Shown piece after piece: positions 18,512 through 29,059 of a stretch of DNA of 64,000 nucleotides. The notes under the pieces were generated by a model, which saw only the letters and a program-made list of their open reading frames with translations, did not search any database and had not been told where the DNA came from. The translations under genes were made by a program, and so were the position numbers. The first letter of the stretch is position 1. Every line of letters starts with the position of its first letter. Origin of the DNA: SZAS-103 sp038316385 (lineage in GTDB: Bacteria > Pseudomonadota > Gammaproteobacteria > Xanthomonadales > Xanthomonadaceae); assembly GCA_038316385.1 (NCBI GenBank), contig JBBQAN010000001.1:1-64000 (forward strand), read 5' to 3'.

Positions 18512-19417
18512 ATGTTCTTTCGCAATTTGACGCTATTCCGCTTCCCATCCTCCCTCGATCTATCCTCCCTCGAAACACATCTTGCCGAATGCGCGCTCAA
18601 GCCTGTCGGTCCGATGGAAATATCGTCGCGCGGCTTCGTCTCGCCGTTCGGCAGGGAAGAGGTTGCGCTGTCGCACCGCATCGGCGATTGCATCTGGCTG
18701 ACCGTCGGCGGCGAGGAACGCATGCTGCCTTCGGTCGTCGTCAACGAGGAAGCCGCGAAGAAAATCACCGCAGCCGAACAACGCGAAGGCCGCAAGCTCG
18801 GTGGTCGCGCGCGCAAGCGGATCAAGGATGACGTCGTGGTCGATCTGCTGCCGCGCGCATTCGTCAGGCCGCTGCGCACTGATGCGTATCTCGATTTGCA
18901 ACACGGTTTCATCGCGGTGGACACGAGCTCGCGCAAGAGCGCTGAAAACGTCATCAGCGAAGTGCGCCGTGCACTCGGCAGTTTTCCGGCGCTGCCGCTC
19001 AACGCCGAAACCAGTCCGCGCGCGGTGCTGACCGGCTGGATCGCGGGCGAATCGTTACCCGACAGCGTCGTGCTCGGCGACGAATGCGAACTCAAGGACG
19101 CGGCCGATCGAGGCGCGATCGTGCGTTGTCAGCGCCAGGACTTGCAGGGCGAGGAAATCGGCAAGCACCTCGAATCCGGCAAGCAGGTGACGCGCCTCGC
19201 GCTGGGCTTCGACGACCACGTGTCATTCGTGATCGGCGAAGACCTCGTCGTGCGCAAGCTCAAGTTCCTCGACGGCGCCGTCGATCAACTCGAGAACACC
19301 GAACGCGAATCCCTGCACGCCGAACTTGACGCCCGCTTTGCGCTGATGTCGGGCGAACTCAAGAAAGTGTTCGCGATGCTGGAGGCGGCGTTCAAGCTCA
19401 GTCGCGCGGAGACGTGA
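18512..19417 (+). CDS. rdgC: Recombination-associated protein RdgC
   Basis: 301 residues, the normal length. RdgC forms a ring-shaped dimer on double-stranded DNA and modulates RecA access. The start MFFRNLTLFRF is characteristic, as are GFVSPFG near residue 45, the basic KRIKDDVVVDLLPRAF segment, LDLQHGFIAVDTSS, and the C-terminal FDDHVSFVIGEDLVVRKLKF. Its 3' end faces the glyS 3' end with only ~20 bp between. Confidence 0.95.
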   Translation: MFFRNLTLFRFPSSLDLSSLETHLAECALKPVGPMEISSRGFVSPFGREEVALSHRIGDCIWLTVGGEERMLPSVVVNEEAAKKITAAEQREGRKLGGRARKRIKDDVVVDLLPRAFVRPLRTDAYLDLQHGFIAVDTSSRKSAENVISEVRRALGSFPALPLNAETSPRAVLTGWIAGESLPDSVVLGDECELKDAADRGAIVRCQRQDLQGEEIGKHLESGKQVTRLALGFDDHVSFVIGEDLVVRKLKFLDGAVDQLENTERESLHAELDARFALMSGELKKVFAMLEAAFKLSRAET

Positions 19418-19439
19418 GAGAGCCGCTGGGTATTTGGAA

Positions 19440-21626
19440 TTAGCCGGATGCGAGTAATGCGATCTCGGCGACCGATGCAAAGCGATCCGCGATCTGTTTG
19501 AGCAGCGCGAGTCGGTTACCGCGCACCTTCGGATCGTCGGCCATCACCATCGTGCCGTCGAAGAATGCATCTACTGCAGGGCGCAACGCCGCAAGTCGCG
19601 ACAGCACGCCGACGTAATCGCGCTGCGCGAGCAGCGGGTCGGTGTCGGCGATGGCGGCCTCAACCGTCGCATGCAAGGCACGCTCGGCATCGTTTTCAAA
19701 CAACGACGGATCGACTGATGCGGATGCCTCGTCGCCGGACTTGCGCAGGATGTTGCGGATGCGCTTGTTCGCGGCTGCGAGTGCGTCGGCTTCGGGAAGC
19801 TTGGCGAATTCGCCGATGGCTTTGAGGCGGCGATCAAAGTCCAGCAGAGATGCGGGACGGAGTTCGGCCACGGCATCGAAGTGCGCAGCGGGGACGCCTT
19901 GGTCGGCGTAGTAGCTGCGGAGGCGGTCGAGAATGAAGTCGTAAAGACTGGCTACGTTCGTTGAAGGATACCGATCGCTACTTGGAGTTGTCACCGCTTG
20001 AAAATCATCTACCTTAACGCCCTGCGCTTCGGCCTCTTCCGCTGCGTGAAGTAGCCTGTCAAGGCCCGCGAATCGCAAGGCCTGCGATACTTTCTGTTCA
20101 GCACTTCTGAGCAGGGAGATCAAATCGAGATCGAGCTGGGCTTCAAGAATCGTCCGCGCCAGCCCCAACGCATTCCGCCGCAACGCAAACGGATCCTTGT
20201 TCCCCGTCGGCTTCAAGCCAGCGGCGAATCCGCCAGCGAGCGTGTCCAACCTTTCCGCAATAGCCAGCACCTGCCCCAGCTTCGATGGTGCAATCGCATC
20301 GCCACCGAAGCGCGGCATGTAGGCCTGGTCGATCGCGTCCGCGACATCGCCGGTCTCGCCCTCTGCGCTTGCGTAATAGCGCCCCGCAATCCCTTGCAAT
20401 TCCGGGAATTCGTTGACCATGCGCGATTGCAGGTCTGCCTTCGACAGCTCTGCCGCGCGACGTGCGTGGGCGGGATCGACGCCGACTTCCTTCGCAATCG
20501 CTTCGGCGAGCGCCATCACCCGCGCGGTCTTGTCGGCATAGCTGCCGAGCTTCTGCTGGTAGGTCACCGAGGCAAGCCCTTCGCGCATCGTATCGAGGCC
20601 TTGCTTGATGTCTTCGTCGAAGAAGAACTGCGCATCAGCAAAACGCGGACGGATCACGCGTTCGTAGCCCTTGCGGATTTCGTCGGGATCGGTCGAATCG
20701 ATATTCGCGATGCCGATGAAGCGTTCGGTCAACCGGTGTTCGTGATTCAGTAACGGGAAGAATTTCTGGTTCGCTTCCATCGTCGAGATCAGCGCCTCCT
20801 GCGGCACACGCAAGAACGCCGGCTCGAAGCCGCAGAGGATCGCCTTCGGCCATTCTACGAGGCAGTTCACTTCTTCCAACAAGGCATCGGGAATGCGCGC
20901 GACGCCATCTGCGCGTTCGGCGGCGGTTTCTACTTCGCTGCGCACGCGCGTACGACGTTCGTCCGCGTCGACCAGCACCTGCGCACCGCGCAAGGCATCG
21001 ACATAGTCCTCGGGCTTGCCGATCCAGACCGGCTTCGGATGATGGAAACGATGGCCGCGGCTCATGCGGTCGGCCTTGATGCCGAACAGTTCCGCATCGA
21101 CAACTTGCTCGCCCAGCAACATCACCAACCAGTGCACCGGACGTGCGAATGCGTAATCGTGATCGCCCCAGCGCATCGGCTTTGGAATCGGCATTGCCTT
21201 GATCGCCTCAAGGGCGATCTCCGGCAGCAGGGCGGCGGTGCGTGCGCCCGGCTTCACGCTGCGTGCTACGAAGCGTTCGCCTTTCGCATCGGTGATACGT
21301 TCGAGTTGCGCGACATCGACGCCGTTCTTCTGCGCGAAACCTTTCAGCGCCGGCGTCGGTTCGCCATTCGCATCAAGCGCGATGTTGGCGTACGGGCCGA
21401 GCGTTTCGTTGCGTTGCTCAGGTTGTTCGCCGGCAACGTGCGGCAGCAATACCGCGAGCCGGCGCGGCGTGTACAGCGGTTTCGCCTCAAAGCGCTCGAC
21501 CGCGATCCCGCGCTTCGCGAGTCCCGCTAGCACGCCGTCGAGAAAAGCCTGCGCAAGTCCTGGCAATGCCTTGACCGGCAATTCCTCGGTACCAATCTCG
21601 ATCAACAGCGACGTAGGCGCGCTCAT
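19440..21626 (-). CDS. glyS: Glycine--tRNA ligase beta subunit
   Basis: 728 residues, about 40 longer than the E. coli subunit (689). With the alpha subunit it forms the tetrameric glycyl-tRNA synthetase; beta carries the HD-like, B-type and anticodon-recognition regions. It starts MSAPTSLLIEIGTEELPVKAL, the typical beward LLIEIGTEELP signature, and overlaps the upstream glutathione transferase stop by four bases (ATGA). A stretch at nt ~19960-20110 (SAEQKVSQALRFAGLDRL to SSDRYPSTNVAS) has lower GC and less biased codons than its surroundings. It sits where I would expect a shorter linker, so it may be a lineage-specific insertion. Confidence 0.96.
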   Translation of the reverse strand: MSAPTSLLIEIGTEELPVKALPGLAQAFLDGVLAGLAKRGIAVERFEAKPLYTPRRLAVLLPHVAGEQPEQRNETLGPYANIALDANGEPTPALKGFAQKNGVDVAQLERITDAKGERFVARSVKPGARTAALLPEIALEAIKAMPIPKPMRWGDHDYAFARPVHWLVMLLGEQVVDAELFGIKADRMSRGHRFHHPKPVWIGKPEDYVDALRGAQVLVDADERRTRVRSEVETAAERADGVARIPDALLEEVNCLVEWPKAILCGFEPAFLRVPQEALISTMEANQKFFPLLNHEHRLTERFIGIANIDSTDPDEIRKGYERVIRPRFADAQFFFDEDIKQGLDTMREGLASVTYQQKLGSYADKTARVMALAEAIAKEVGVDPAHARRAAELSKADLQSRMVNEFPELQGIAGRYYASAEGETGDVADAIDQAYMPRFGGDAIAPSKLGQVLAIAERLDTLAGGFAAGLKPTGNKDPFALRRNALGLARTILEAQLDLDLISLLRSAEQKVSQALRFAGLDRLLHAAEEAEAQGVKVDDFQAVTTPSSDRYPSTNVASLYDFILDRLRSYYADQGVPAAHFDAVAELRPASLLDFDRRLKAIGEFAKLPEADALAAANKRIRNILRKSGDEASASVDPSLFENDAERALHATVEAAIADTDPLLAQRDYVGVLSRLAALRPAVDAFFDGTMVMADDPKVRGNRLALLKQIADRFASVAEIALLASG

Positions 21627-22269
21627 GCGGATTTCTTCTCACTCGAAACCGGCGCATCGAAGGGAATATAGAACTGCTTGAACGCCGGCAACGCCTCGCA
21701 ACGATCAACGCGCACCTGCAATGCCGGATACGCGGACAATTCCAGCGGCACCGCATCGCACAAATAAGTGACGTAGCAGGCAAGCGTGATATCGGCCTGG
21801 CTCATCGCCTCACCGAACAACCATGCACCGTCGCCAGCCGCTGCGCAGAGGCGATCGAGTTCCGCGAGCGCGCCGTCGATCTGCACGCGGCAGCGATCCG
21901 TCCACGGCGCATGGCGTTTTTCTTCGGGGCGGAACACGCGCTCGATGACAAGGTGGATGCCCTTGTCGGCCGCGCCAGTCGCGATCGCCATGAACGTGAG
22001 TGCGTGCGTTCGCGCCGCGCCGGATGCGGGCAACAGCGCGCGCGCCGGACCAACGTGCTGGTCGAGCCAGTCGAGAATCATCGCCGACTCGATCAATGTT
22101 TCTCCATCGTCGAGTACGAGCGTTGGCACGCGACCAAGCGGATTGAATTCGCGGATGCGATCGAAATCCTTGCCGACCGACCAGTTGCGGTGTTCGAACG
22201 GAATGCCAAGCAAGGTCGCACTGATCGCAACGCGGCGCGTAAATGGCGAGTCGAACATCCCGATCAGGA

Positions 22270-22273
<4 letters not shown>
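21623..22273 (-). CDS. Glutathione S-transferase family protein inside the glyQ-glyS operon
   Basis: 216 residues. The N-terminal thioredoxin-like domain shows MFDSPFTRRVAISATLLGIPFEH and the glutathione-binding NPLGRVPTLVLDDGETLIESAMIL (VPTL cis-Pro, ES turn). The C-terminal helical domain contains GEAMSQADITLACYVTYL. The start at 22273 overlaps the glyQ stop (ATGA), and its stop overlaps the glyS start (ATGA). It is therefore translationally coupled to both subunits of glycyl-tRNA synthetase. The substrate is unknown. Confidence 0.9.
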
Positions 22274-23205
<932 letters not shown>

Positions 23206-23271
23206 GCAGTGGGCTTGCGGGGAAAGACGCTAGTATAGCCGTGGCCCCACGACGCACGATCCGCCGCCACC

Positions 23272-25089
23272 TTGGAACCAACGTTGCCCGCCGATCCGAA
23301 CCTTCCCGCCGTGCCGCGCATCCAGCGTTTGCCTGCGGGACGTTTGACGCTTGAGCACGTCCTGCTCGCCCTGGTCGAAGATGGGATGGTCGCGGCGCAC
23401 GATGCCGCGCGCGCCGGCGCGGCGGCACGCGAAACACGGCATATCGTCGATGTGCATCCGCTGGTGATGCTCGCCAATCTCAAGATTCCAGGCTCGCGCC
23501 CGCCCGGCGTCGAATTGAGTCTGGAACGTCTCGCCGAATGGCTCGCACTGGAAACCGGTTATCCGTATCTGCGCATCGATCCCACCAAGGTCGATGTGGC
23601 GTCGGTCACCGGCATCGTCTCGCATGCGTATGCGCAGCGGCACCGCATCCTGCCGCTGGACGTCAACGCCGACCGCGTGCTGATCGCGACCAGCGAGCCG
23701 ACCGACCTGGAATGGATGTCCGTCCTGCACCATCTGCTGCGCAAGGACATCGAACTGGTCGTGATCAATCCGCTCGACCTGAGCCGCTACTCGATGGAGT
23801 TTTTCGGCGTCACCCGTTCGGTGCGCGGAGCGAAGGAGAACCGCGACCAGAGCACCGGCATGCCGAGCTTCGAGCAGCTCGTCGAGCTCGGCCGCGCGGG
23901 CGAAGTCGGTGCCGACGATCGCCATATCGTCCATATCGTGGACTGGTTGCTGCAGTACGCGTACGAACAGCGCGCATCCGACATCCATCTGGAGCCGCGC
24001 CGCGACATCAGCCGCATGCGCTTCCGCATCGATGGCTTGCTGCACAAGGTATTCGAATTGCCCACGCCGGTGATGATCGGCGTGGTCAGTCGCATCAAGG
24101 TGATGGGCCGAATGGATCTGGCCGAACGCCGGCGCCCGCAGGACGGCCGCATCAAGACGCGCTCGCCCGGCGGCCGCGAATTCGAGATGCGCCTGTCAAC
24201 GATGCCTACCGCGTTCGGCGAGAAGTGCGTGATGCGCATCTTCGATCCGGACACGGCGTTCAAGTCGCTCGAGCAACTTGGCTTCGATCATGGCGAAGCG
24301 GCGTCGTGGAATGAACTCATGCGGCGCCCGCACGGCATCGTGTTGGTGACCGGGCCGACCGGCTCGGGCAAGACCACGACACTGTATGCGGCGATGCGCC
24401 AGCTCGCGACCGCCGATGTGAACGTGTGCACGGTCGAGGACCCGATCGAGATGATCGCGACCGAGTTCAACCAGATGCAGGTGCATCCAGCGATCGATCT
24501 GACCTTCGCGTCTGGCGTACGCACCCTGCTGCGGCAGGACCCGGACATCATCATGATCGGCGAGATCCGCGACCTGGAAACTGCGCAGATGGCGGTGCAA
24601 GCCGCGCTCACCGGGCATCTGGTGCTCTCGACGCTACATACCAACGACGCGCCGTCGGCGATCACGCGATTACTCGATCTGGGCGTGCCGCATTATCTGG
24701 TTGCATCCACGCTCAACGGCGTGCTCGCGCAACGACTGGTGCGGACTTTGTGTCCGCATTGCAAACAACCGGCCGCGATCGAAGAAGCGGGCTGGCTGTC
24801 GCTGCGCGATCGCAACCATCCGTTGCCGTTGCCGACGAGCGGATTCGCCGCAGTTGGCTGCCTTGAATGCCGTCGCACCGGTTATCTCGGTCGCGTGGGT
24901 TTGTACGAAATGCTGGTGGTCACGCCATCGCTGCGCAACTTGATCCGCTCCGATATCGATCAAGTCGCGTTCACGCGCGCGGCGATCGCCGAGGGCATGC
25001 GTCCGCTGCGCGTGGCGGGTGCTGAGAAAGTCGCGCAGGGCGTGACCACCGTCGAGGAAATCCTGTCCACCTTGCCGCCACAAGACTGA
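23272..25089 (+). CDS. GspE/PilB-family type II/IV secretion ATPase, orphan
   Basis: 605 residues. An N-terminal MshEN-like domain (about residues 25-180) precedes the ATPase: Walker A GPTGSGKTTTLY, Asp box DIHLEPR, Walker B DPDIIMIGEIRD and His box LTGHLVLSTLHTND. The zinc tetracysteine motif is CPHC...CLEC. Such ATPases power type II secretion or type IV pilus assembly. No inner-membrane platform (GspF/PilC), pseudopilin or secretin gene is nearby, so its machine is encoded elsewhere. The start is uncertain: TTG at 23272 or GTG at 23311; neither has a strong Shine-Dalgarno. Confidence 0.9.
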   Translation: MEPTLPADPNLPAVPRIQRLPAGRLTLEHVLLALVEDGMVAAHDAARAGAAARETRHIVDVHPLVMLANLKIPGSRPPGVELSLERLAEWLALETGYPYLRIDPTKVDVASVTGIVSHAYAQRHRILPLDVNADRVLIATSEPTDLEWMSVLHHLLRKDIELVVINPLDLSRYSMEFFGVTRSVRGAKENRDQSTGMPSFEQLVELGRAGEVGADDRHIVHIVDWLLQYAYEQRASDIHLEPRRDISRMRFRIDGLLHKVFELPTPVMIGVVSRIKVMGRMDLAERRRPQDGRIKTRSPGGREFEMRLSTMPTAFGEKCVMRIFDPDTAFKSLEQLGFDHGEAASWNELMRRPHGIVLVTGPTGSGKTTTLYAAMRQLATADVNVCTVEDPIEMIATEFNQMQVHPAIDLTFASGVRTLLRQDPDIIMIGEIRDLETAQMAVQAALTGHLVLSTLHTNDAPSAITRLLDLGVPHYLVASTLNGVLAQRLVRTLCPHCKQPAAIEEAGWLSLRDRNHPLPLPTSGFAAVGCLECRRTGYLGRVGLYEMLVVTPSLRNLIRSDIDQVAFTRAAIAEGMRPLRVAGAEKVAQGVTTVEEILSTLPPQD

Positions 25090-25114
25090 CGATGCGCCCA
25101 CCGAAGCCGACAAC

Positions 25115-25846
25115 ATGACCATGAACGCGCCTTTCCTGATCATCGAGACCGGCGATCCGGCACCATCGTTGCGACGCTACGGCAGCTTTGCACACTGGAT
25201 TCGCGTCGCTGCCGGATTGCGTGCCGAGCAAGCGGCCGTCTATCGCGTCATCGACGGCCACGCGCTGCCGGAACGCGATGGATTCGCCGGCGCCCTGATC
25301 ACGGGTTCCGGCGCGATGGTCACCGAACACCTCGACTGGAGCGAACGCAGCGCCGCGTGGCTGCGCGATGCTGCGCACGCGGGCATGCCGCTGTTCGGGA
25401 TCTGCTACGGCCATCAATTGATCGCGCACGCGCTCGGCGGCGACGTCGGCTACAACCCGGTCGGACGCGAGATGGGCACGGTACGGGTCGAACGGCTCGC
25501 TGCGGCCATCGACGATCCATTGTTTGGCAAGCATCCGCAGAGCTTCGACGCGCACGCGACGCACTTGCAGACGATCACGCGTTTGCCCGAAGGCGCAGTC
25601 AAACTCGCGCGTTCGGAAAAAGACCAATGCCACGCATTTCGCTGGGGTTGCTCGGCCTGGGGCGTGCAATTCCATCCGGAATTCAGCATCGCGATGATGC
25701 AGGGCTACATCGCCGCCCGCCACGAAAAGCTGTTGCACGAGGGCATCGACTCGAAGGTGCTGCATCGCGGTGTGCGCGCGGCGCCGTTCGCACGCAGGAT
25801 ATTGCGTCGATTCGTGCAGCACGCGCATTCGTTGCAGTCGCATTGA
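25115..25846 (+). CDS. Class I glutamine amidotransferase-like protein
   Basis: 243 residues. A GATase1 fold related to the GMP-synthase amidotransferase domain: GALITGSGAMV, nucleophile Cys in LFGICYGHQLIAHALGG, and the His/Glu pair in WGVQFHPEFS. The catalytic triad looks intact. These stand-alone proteins often hydrolyse gamma-glutamyl compounds or glutamine; the substrate is not evident. It begins 25 bp after the GspE-like gene and is followed closely by a membrane-protein gene. Confidence 0.88.
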   Translation: MTMNAPFLIIETGDPAPSLRRYGSFAHWIRVAAGLRAEQAAVYRVIDGHALPERDGFAGALITGSGAMVTEHLDWSERSAAWLRDAAHAGMPLFGICYGHQLIAHALGGDVGYNPVGREMGTVRVERLAAAIDDPLFGKHPQSFDAHATHLQTITRLPEGAVKLARSEKDQCHAFRWGCSAWGVQFHPEFSIAMMQGYIAARHEKLLHEGIDSKVLHRGVRAAPFARRILRRFVQHAHSLQSH

Positions 25847-25860
25847 AGGAGCAACACCGC

Positions 25861-26712
25861 ATGGATTTTCGTGTCGCGCCCGCAGGTCATGGCCTGACCT
25901 GGTTTCAGCAGTCGATCCGCATGCTCGACAAGAATCCGCGCGGATTGCTCGCCGTCGCCCTGCTTCTGGTGCTGCTCGAACAGGCGCCGAACTTGCTGGC
26001 CGCGATTCCGAATCTTGCCGTCTCGATTTCGGTGTTGTTGATGTTGCTCGGCCCGACGCTGCTCGCCGGCATGTTTTATGCGATCGACGAAGCCAATGCC
26101 GGACGCCCGGTGTCGCCGCTGCATTTGTTCGAGGGCTTGCGTCGACGCGGCGCGCGCGCGCAATTGCTGTTGCTCGGTGTATTCGTGTTGCTCGCGTTGC
26201 TGCTGGCCGCAGTGGCGGCGCAACGCATTCTCGGCGCTGATAACCTCGCAATTCTGGTGAAGGTGGCCGCGCAGAAACTTGCGTCCGACAGCGTCGAAGC
26301 GCAACAGATGTTCGGGCCATTGCTGAAGACCATGATGGTGATACTGGTCCTTTTGTTCGTGCTGCTGTCGGGGTTGTTTTTTGCAATACCGCAAGTGATG
26401 TTCGATGGTCGCAGCGCGTTGCCTGCATTCTTCCAGAGCATTGCCGCCTGCGCTGCGAACGTGCTGCCACTAACCGTGTACGGATTGCTGCTGTTCGCCG
26501 CATGCGTCGGAGTCGGGTTGGCGCTGGGGATTCTTGCAGCCCTGCTTGGATTGCTTGGCACGCTGGGCGCGCTGTTGCTGGGTGCGGCCATGGTCGCGGT
26601 GACGGTGGTCGTGCTGCTGGTGAGCACTTCGGGAAATTACCTGGTCTGGCGCGAAGTATTCGGCCATGCCAGCACATCCATTTCGCCGCCGCACGCAGGC
26701 ATCGTCGTCTGA
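25861..26712 (+). CDS. BPSS1780-like integral membrane protein
   Basis: 283 residues from the ATG at 25861 after AAGGAG. The opening VAPAGHGLTWFQQSIRML matches the start of the BPSS1780 family of unknown-function membrane proteins. About six hydrophobic segments follow (for example LLAVALLLVLLEQAPNLL, LLLLGVFVLLALLLAAVA, VILVLLFVLLSGLFF). No catalytic residues stand out. The frame continues upstream inside the amidotransferase gene, but that is a shadow. Probably co-transcribed with the amidotransferase. Confidence 0.85.
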   Translation: MDFRVAPAGHGLTWFQQSIRMLDKNPRGLLAVALLLVLLEQAPNLLAAIPNLAVSISVLLMLLGPTLLAGMFYAIDEANAGRPVSPLHLFEGLRRRGARAQLLLLGVFVLLALLLAAVAAQRILGADNLAILVKVAAQKLASDSVEAQQMFGPLLKTMMVILVLLFVLLSGLFFAIPQVMFDGRSALPAFFQSIAACAANVLPLTVYGLLLFAACVGVGLALGILAALLGLLGTLGALLLGAAMVAVTVVVLLVSTSGNYLVWREVFGHASTSISPPHAGIVV

Positions 26713-26741
26713 TTCGACCCGACGATCAGCGTGCGCAGGAA

Positions 26742-27392
26742 TCAAATTTGCGTCGCAGCATTGAATGCGGATGCAATTGCCGCGAATACGGCAACGACTC
26801 CGAACATGAACAACAACGCGTGCGCGCCGACGATCAACCAACCCCACAGCGGCATGTGCGTACGCGCAGCGTCGACGTTTTCCACGCGGGTATCGGCAAC
26901 ATAGTCGTGCAAGGCGCGGCGCTCGCGCGTCCACGCCACCATCGCGTGGCCGATGTTCAAGCTCAGCCACGACAGCCCAGCTGCGAAAAACCGGCCGACC
27001 GCGCGACCAAAGCCGATGCGCTTGCCACCGGCATCCACGACCTTGATGCCGAGCAGGTGTTTGCCGAGTGTTGCCTGCCAACGCGAGGATTCACACAGCG
27101 CAAAATAAGCGCCTGCGATTACGACATAAGCAAGGCTGGAGAACACCAGCATGCTCGACAATGACGCTAGCGCATGCGCCAGCAACGCGGTTTGATCGGG
27201 CGATAATTCCTGCTGGTTCTGTACGGCGGTCAGGATCGAGCGCAACTGTTGGATGTCGCCGTCGCCTGGTGCGGAAAAAAACAGACGACTCAGCAATTCC
27301 AGAACCAGATACACCAGCACGACGTCGATGAAATAGGCGACGTAACGCTTCCAGAATCCGGCCGGCGTATGCGACATGGCGATCTGATTCAT
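26742..27392 (-). CDS. RDD-family membrane protein
   Basis: 216 residues. The RDD pattern is visible in GFWKRYVAYFIDVVLVYLVLELL and in WQATLGKHLLGIKVVDAGGKRI, FGRAVGRF and RRALHDYVADTRVE. Four hydrophobic spans are predicted. RDD proteins are a diverse group, some implicated in ion transport; function here is unknown. ATG at 27392 overlaps the tatC stop as ATGA; a second Met five codons on (27377) is an alternative. Last gene of tatABC-RDD. Confidence 0.88.
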   Translation of the reverse strand: MNQIAMSHTPAGFWKRYVAYFIDVVLVYLVLELLSRLFFSAPGDGDIQQLRSILTAVQNQQELSPDQTALLAHALASLSSMLVFSSLAYVVIAGAYFALCESSRWQATLGKHLLGIKVVDAGGKRIGFGRAVGRFFAAGLSWLSLNIGHAMVAWTRERRALHDYVADTRVENVDAARTHMPLWGWLIVGAHALLFMFGVVAVFAAIASAFNAATQI

Positions 27393-28174
27393 TGCGGCTC
27401 GATGGCGGTTGCGGGTTTGACGACCAGTTTCGCCGCAATCAGGCCGACCTCGTAGAGTAGGCACAGCGGAATCGCGAGCATCAGCATCGATACCGCATCC
27501 GGCGGCGTGATCATCGCAGCGAGCACGAAATTGCCGACGATCGCATAAGGCCGCGCACTCTTGAGCTGCACCGGTGTCACCCAGCCCAGCGCGACCAGGA
27601 TCACCACCGCGACCGGAATCTCGAAACTTGCGCCGAACGCGATGAGAATCATGCCGACGAAATCCAGATAGTGGGTGATATCGGTCATCATCGTCACGCC
27701 TTCGGGCGTCACGCTGGTCAGGAAGCGGAACACCATCGGCAACACCGCGAAATACGCGAACGCGCCGCCGGCATAGAACAGGCCCGTCGCGGAGACCAGC
27801 AGCGGCATCGCGAGACGCTTTTCGTGGCGATAAAGACCGGGCGCGACGAACGCCCAGAGCTGATAGATCACCATTGGCATCGCGATCATTAATCCTGCGA
27901 AAAAACACAGTTTGATCGGGACGAAGAATGGCGAAGCCACATCGATCGCCACCAGATGCGCTCCGGGTGGCAGTCGCGTCAGCAACGGCGCGGCGAGCCA
28001 CGAATACAACTGCGTCCGGATCGGCAGCAACGCGAGAAAGACCGCGATCACGGACAGCACGCTGCGCAACAGCCGCGAGCGCAATTCGACCAGGTGCGCG
28101 ATGAGTCCTTGCTCAGGTTCGGCTGGTTCGTGTTTCGCCAAGTCGATTGCATCTACTGGCTTCTGCTCAAACAT
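27389..28174 (-). CDS. tatC: Sec-independent (Tat) translocase TatC
   Basis: 261 residues with six transmembrane helices. TatC recognises twin-arginine signal peptides and forms the receptor core with TatB. Family marks: LIAHLVELRSRLLRS near residue 25, FAYFAVLPMVFRFL, FGASFEIPVAVVILVALGWV, and ITPPDAVSMLMLAIPLCLLYEVG. It overlaps tatB by 8 bp and the RDD gene by 4 bp. Confidence 0.97.
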   Translation of the reverse strand: MFEQKPVDAIDLAKHEPAEPEQGLIAHLVELRSRLLRSVLSVIAVFLALLPIRTQLYSWLAAPLLTRLPPGAHLVAIDVASPFFVPIKLCFFAGLMIAMPMVIYQLWAFVAPGLYRHEKRLAMPLLVSATGLFYAGGAFAYFAVLPMVFRFLTSVTPEGVTMMTDITHYLDFVGMILIAFGASFEIPVAVVILVALGWVTPVQLKSARPYAIVGNFVLAAMITPPDAVSMLMLAIPLCLLYEVGLIAAKLVVKPATAIEPQ

Positions 28175-28682
28175 CGAAATGTCGCTCGGATGCGGGCAGC
28201 GGCAGGCGCATCTGCGGGTCGGCGTCGAGCAGGCTCATTTGCGCCGGATCATCATCGGATTGCACAGGTGCTGGATCGCCGGCTTCGGGATTCGTCGGTT
28301 CGGGTTGTGCGTTTGCAGTCGATGCAATCACGTGCCGTGTGAGCGGCGCGGCAGGCTGTTTGGTGGCGTGCTGGTTCAAGGCAGGCGACGTCATCGCCGC
28401 TGTCATGTCCGTCATCAGCGGATCTCTGCGCAGGGTTTCCGGCAAGGCGCGCATTTGCTGCATGCCATCGCGAACTGCGTCGGATGTCTCGCGAATGCTG
28501 CGGCGCAGTTCTTCGTCGGCGAGTTCGTTCTCGAGTTCGGCCTTCACCGCATTCCATTGCGCGCGCGCCTTGCGCGCCCACAGACCCGCCAGCCGCGCGA
28601 CCTTGGGCAGGCGTTCGGGGCCGAGCACGACCAGCGCGACTACCGCGATCAGCAGCAGTTCGCCGAAACCGAAATCGAACAT
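28167..28682 (-). CDS. tatB: Sec-independent (Tat) translocase TatB
   Basis: 171 residues. The N-terminal MFDFGFGELLLIAVVALVVLGPERLPK gives the short membrane helix, the Glu in helix 1 and the hinge GPERLP typical of TatB. An amphipathic helix and long charged coil (to ~110) and a variable C-terminus follow. It works with TatC as the signal-peptide receptor. Starts 28 bp after tatA. Confidence 0.95.
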   Translation of the reverse strand: MFDFGFGELLLIAVVALVVLGPERLPKVARLAGLWARKARAQWNAVKAELENELADEELRRSIRETSDAVRDGMQQMRALPETLRRDPLMTDMTAAMTSPALNQHATKQPAAPLTRHVIASTANAQPEPTNPEAGDPAPVQSDDDPAQMSLLDADPQMRLPLPASERHFDV

Positions 28683-28710
28683 GGCTCGCTACGCGGGCGT
28701 GGCGAGGGAC

Positions 28711-28986
28711 TCAGCCACGCGCGAGCGGATCGTCGCCGGGCGCCGGCGGCGGGCGTTGCACGCGGGTGATGTCGGCCGGCGGCTGGGTCGGATCGATGGC
28801 TGGCTGGATCGGATCGGTGATTTTCGGGTCCGCAGTCTTCGCGTCGGTCTCATCGCGCACGGCTTTCTTGAATTCCTTGACCGCGCCGCCGACATCCGAA
28901 CCCATGTTACGCAGCTTCTTGGTGCCGAAAATCAGCACCACGATGATGAGAATGATCAGCAAATGCCAAGGCGAAAAAAGATCCAT
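28711..28986 (-). CDS. tatA: Sec-independent (Tat) translocase TatA
   Basis: 91 residues from the ATG at 28986, which follows GAGGGGAG. The sequence MDLFSPWHLLIILIIVVLIFG is the membrane helix, FGTKKLRNMGSDVGGAVKEFKKAV the hinge and amphipathic helix, and the Pro-rich tail is variable. TatA oligomers form the transport path for folded proteins. First gene of tatABC-RDD. Confidence 0.95.
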   Translation of the reverse strand: MDLFSPWHLLIILIIVVLIFGTKKLRNMGSDVGGAVKEFKKAVRDETDAKTADPKITDPIQPAIDPTQPPADITRVQRPPPAPGDDPLARG

Positions 28987-29059
28987 GCTGTGCTCCCCTC
29001 GCAATGCGAGGAAGTGAAAACGCTGCGCAAAGGATAGCGCAGACGCTGATGCAACGCGC

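Noticed and set aside
24971..26677. A 568-codon minus-strand open frame opposite the amidotransferase and membrane protein
   Set aside because: Arg/Ala/Pro-rich with no motif, and it covers parts of three well-supported plus-strand genes.
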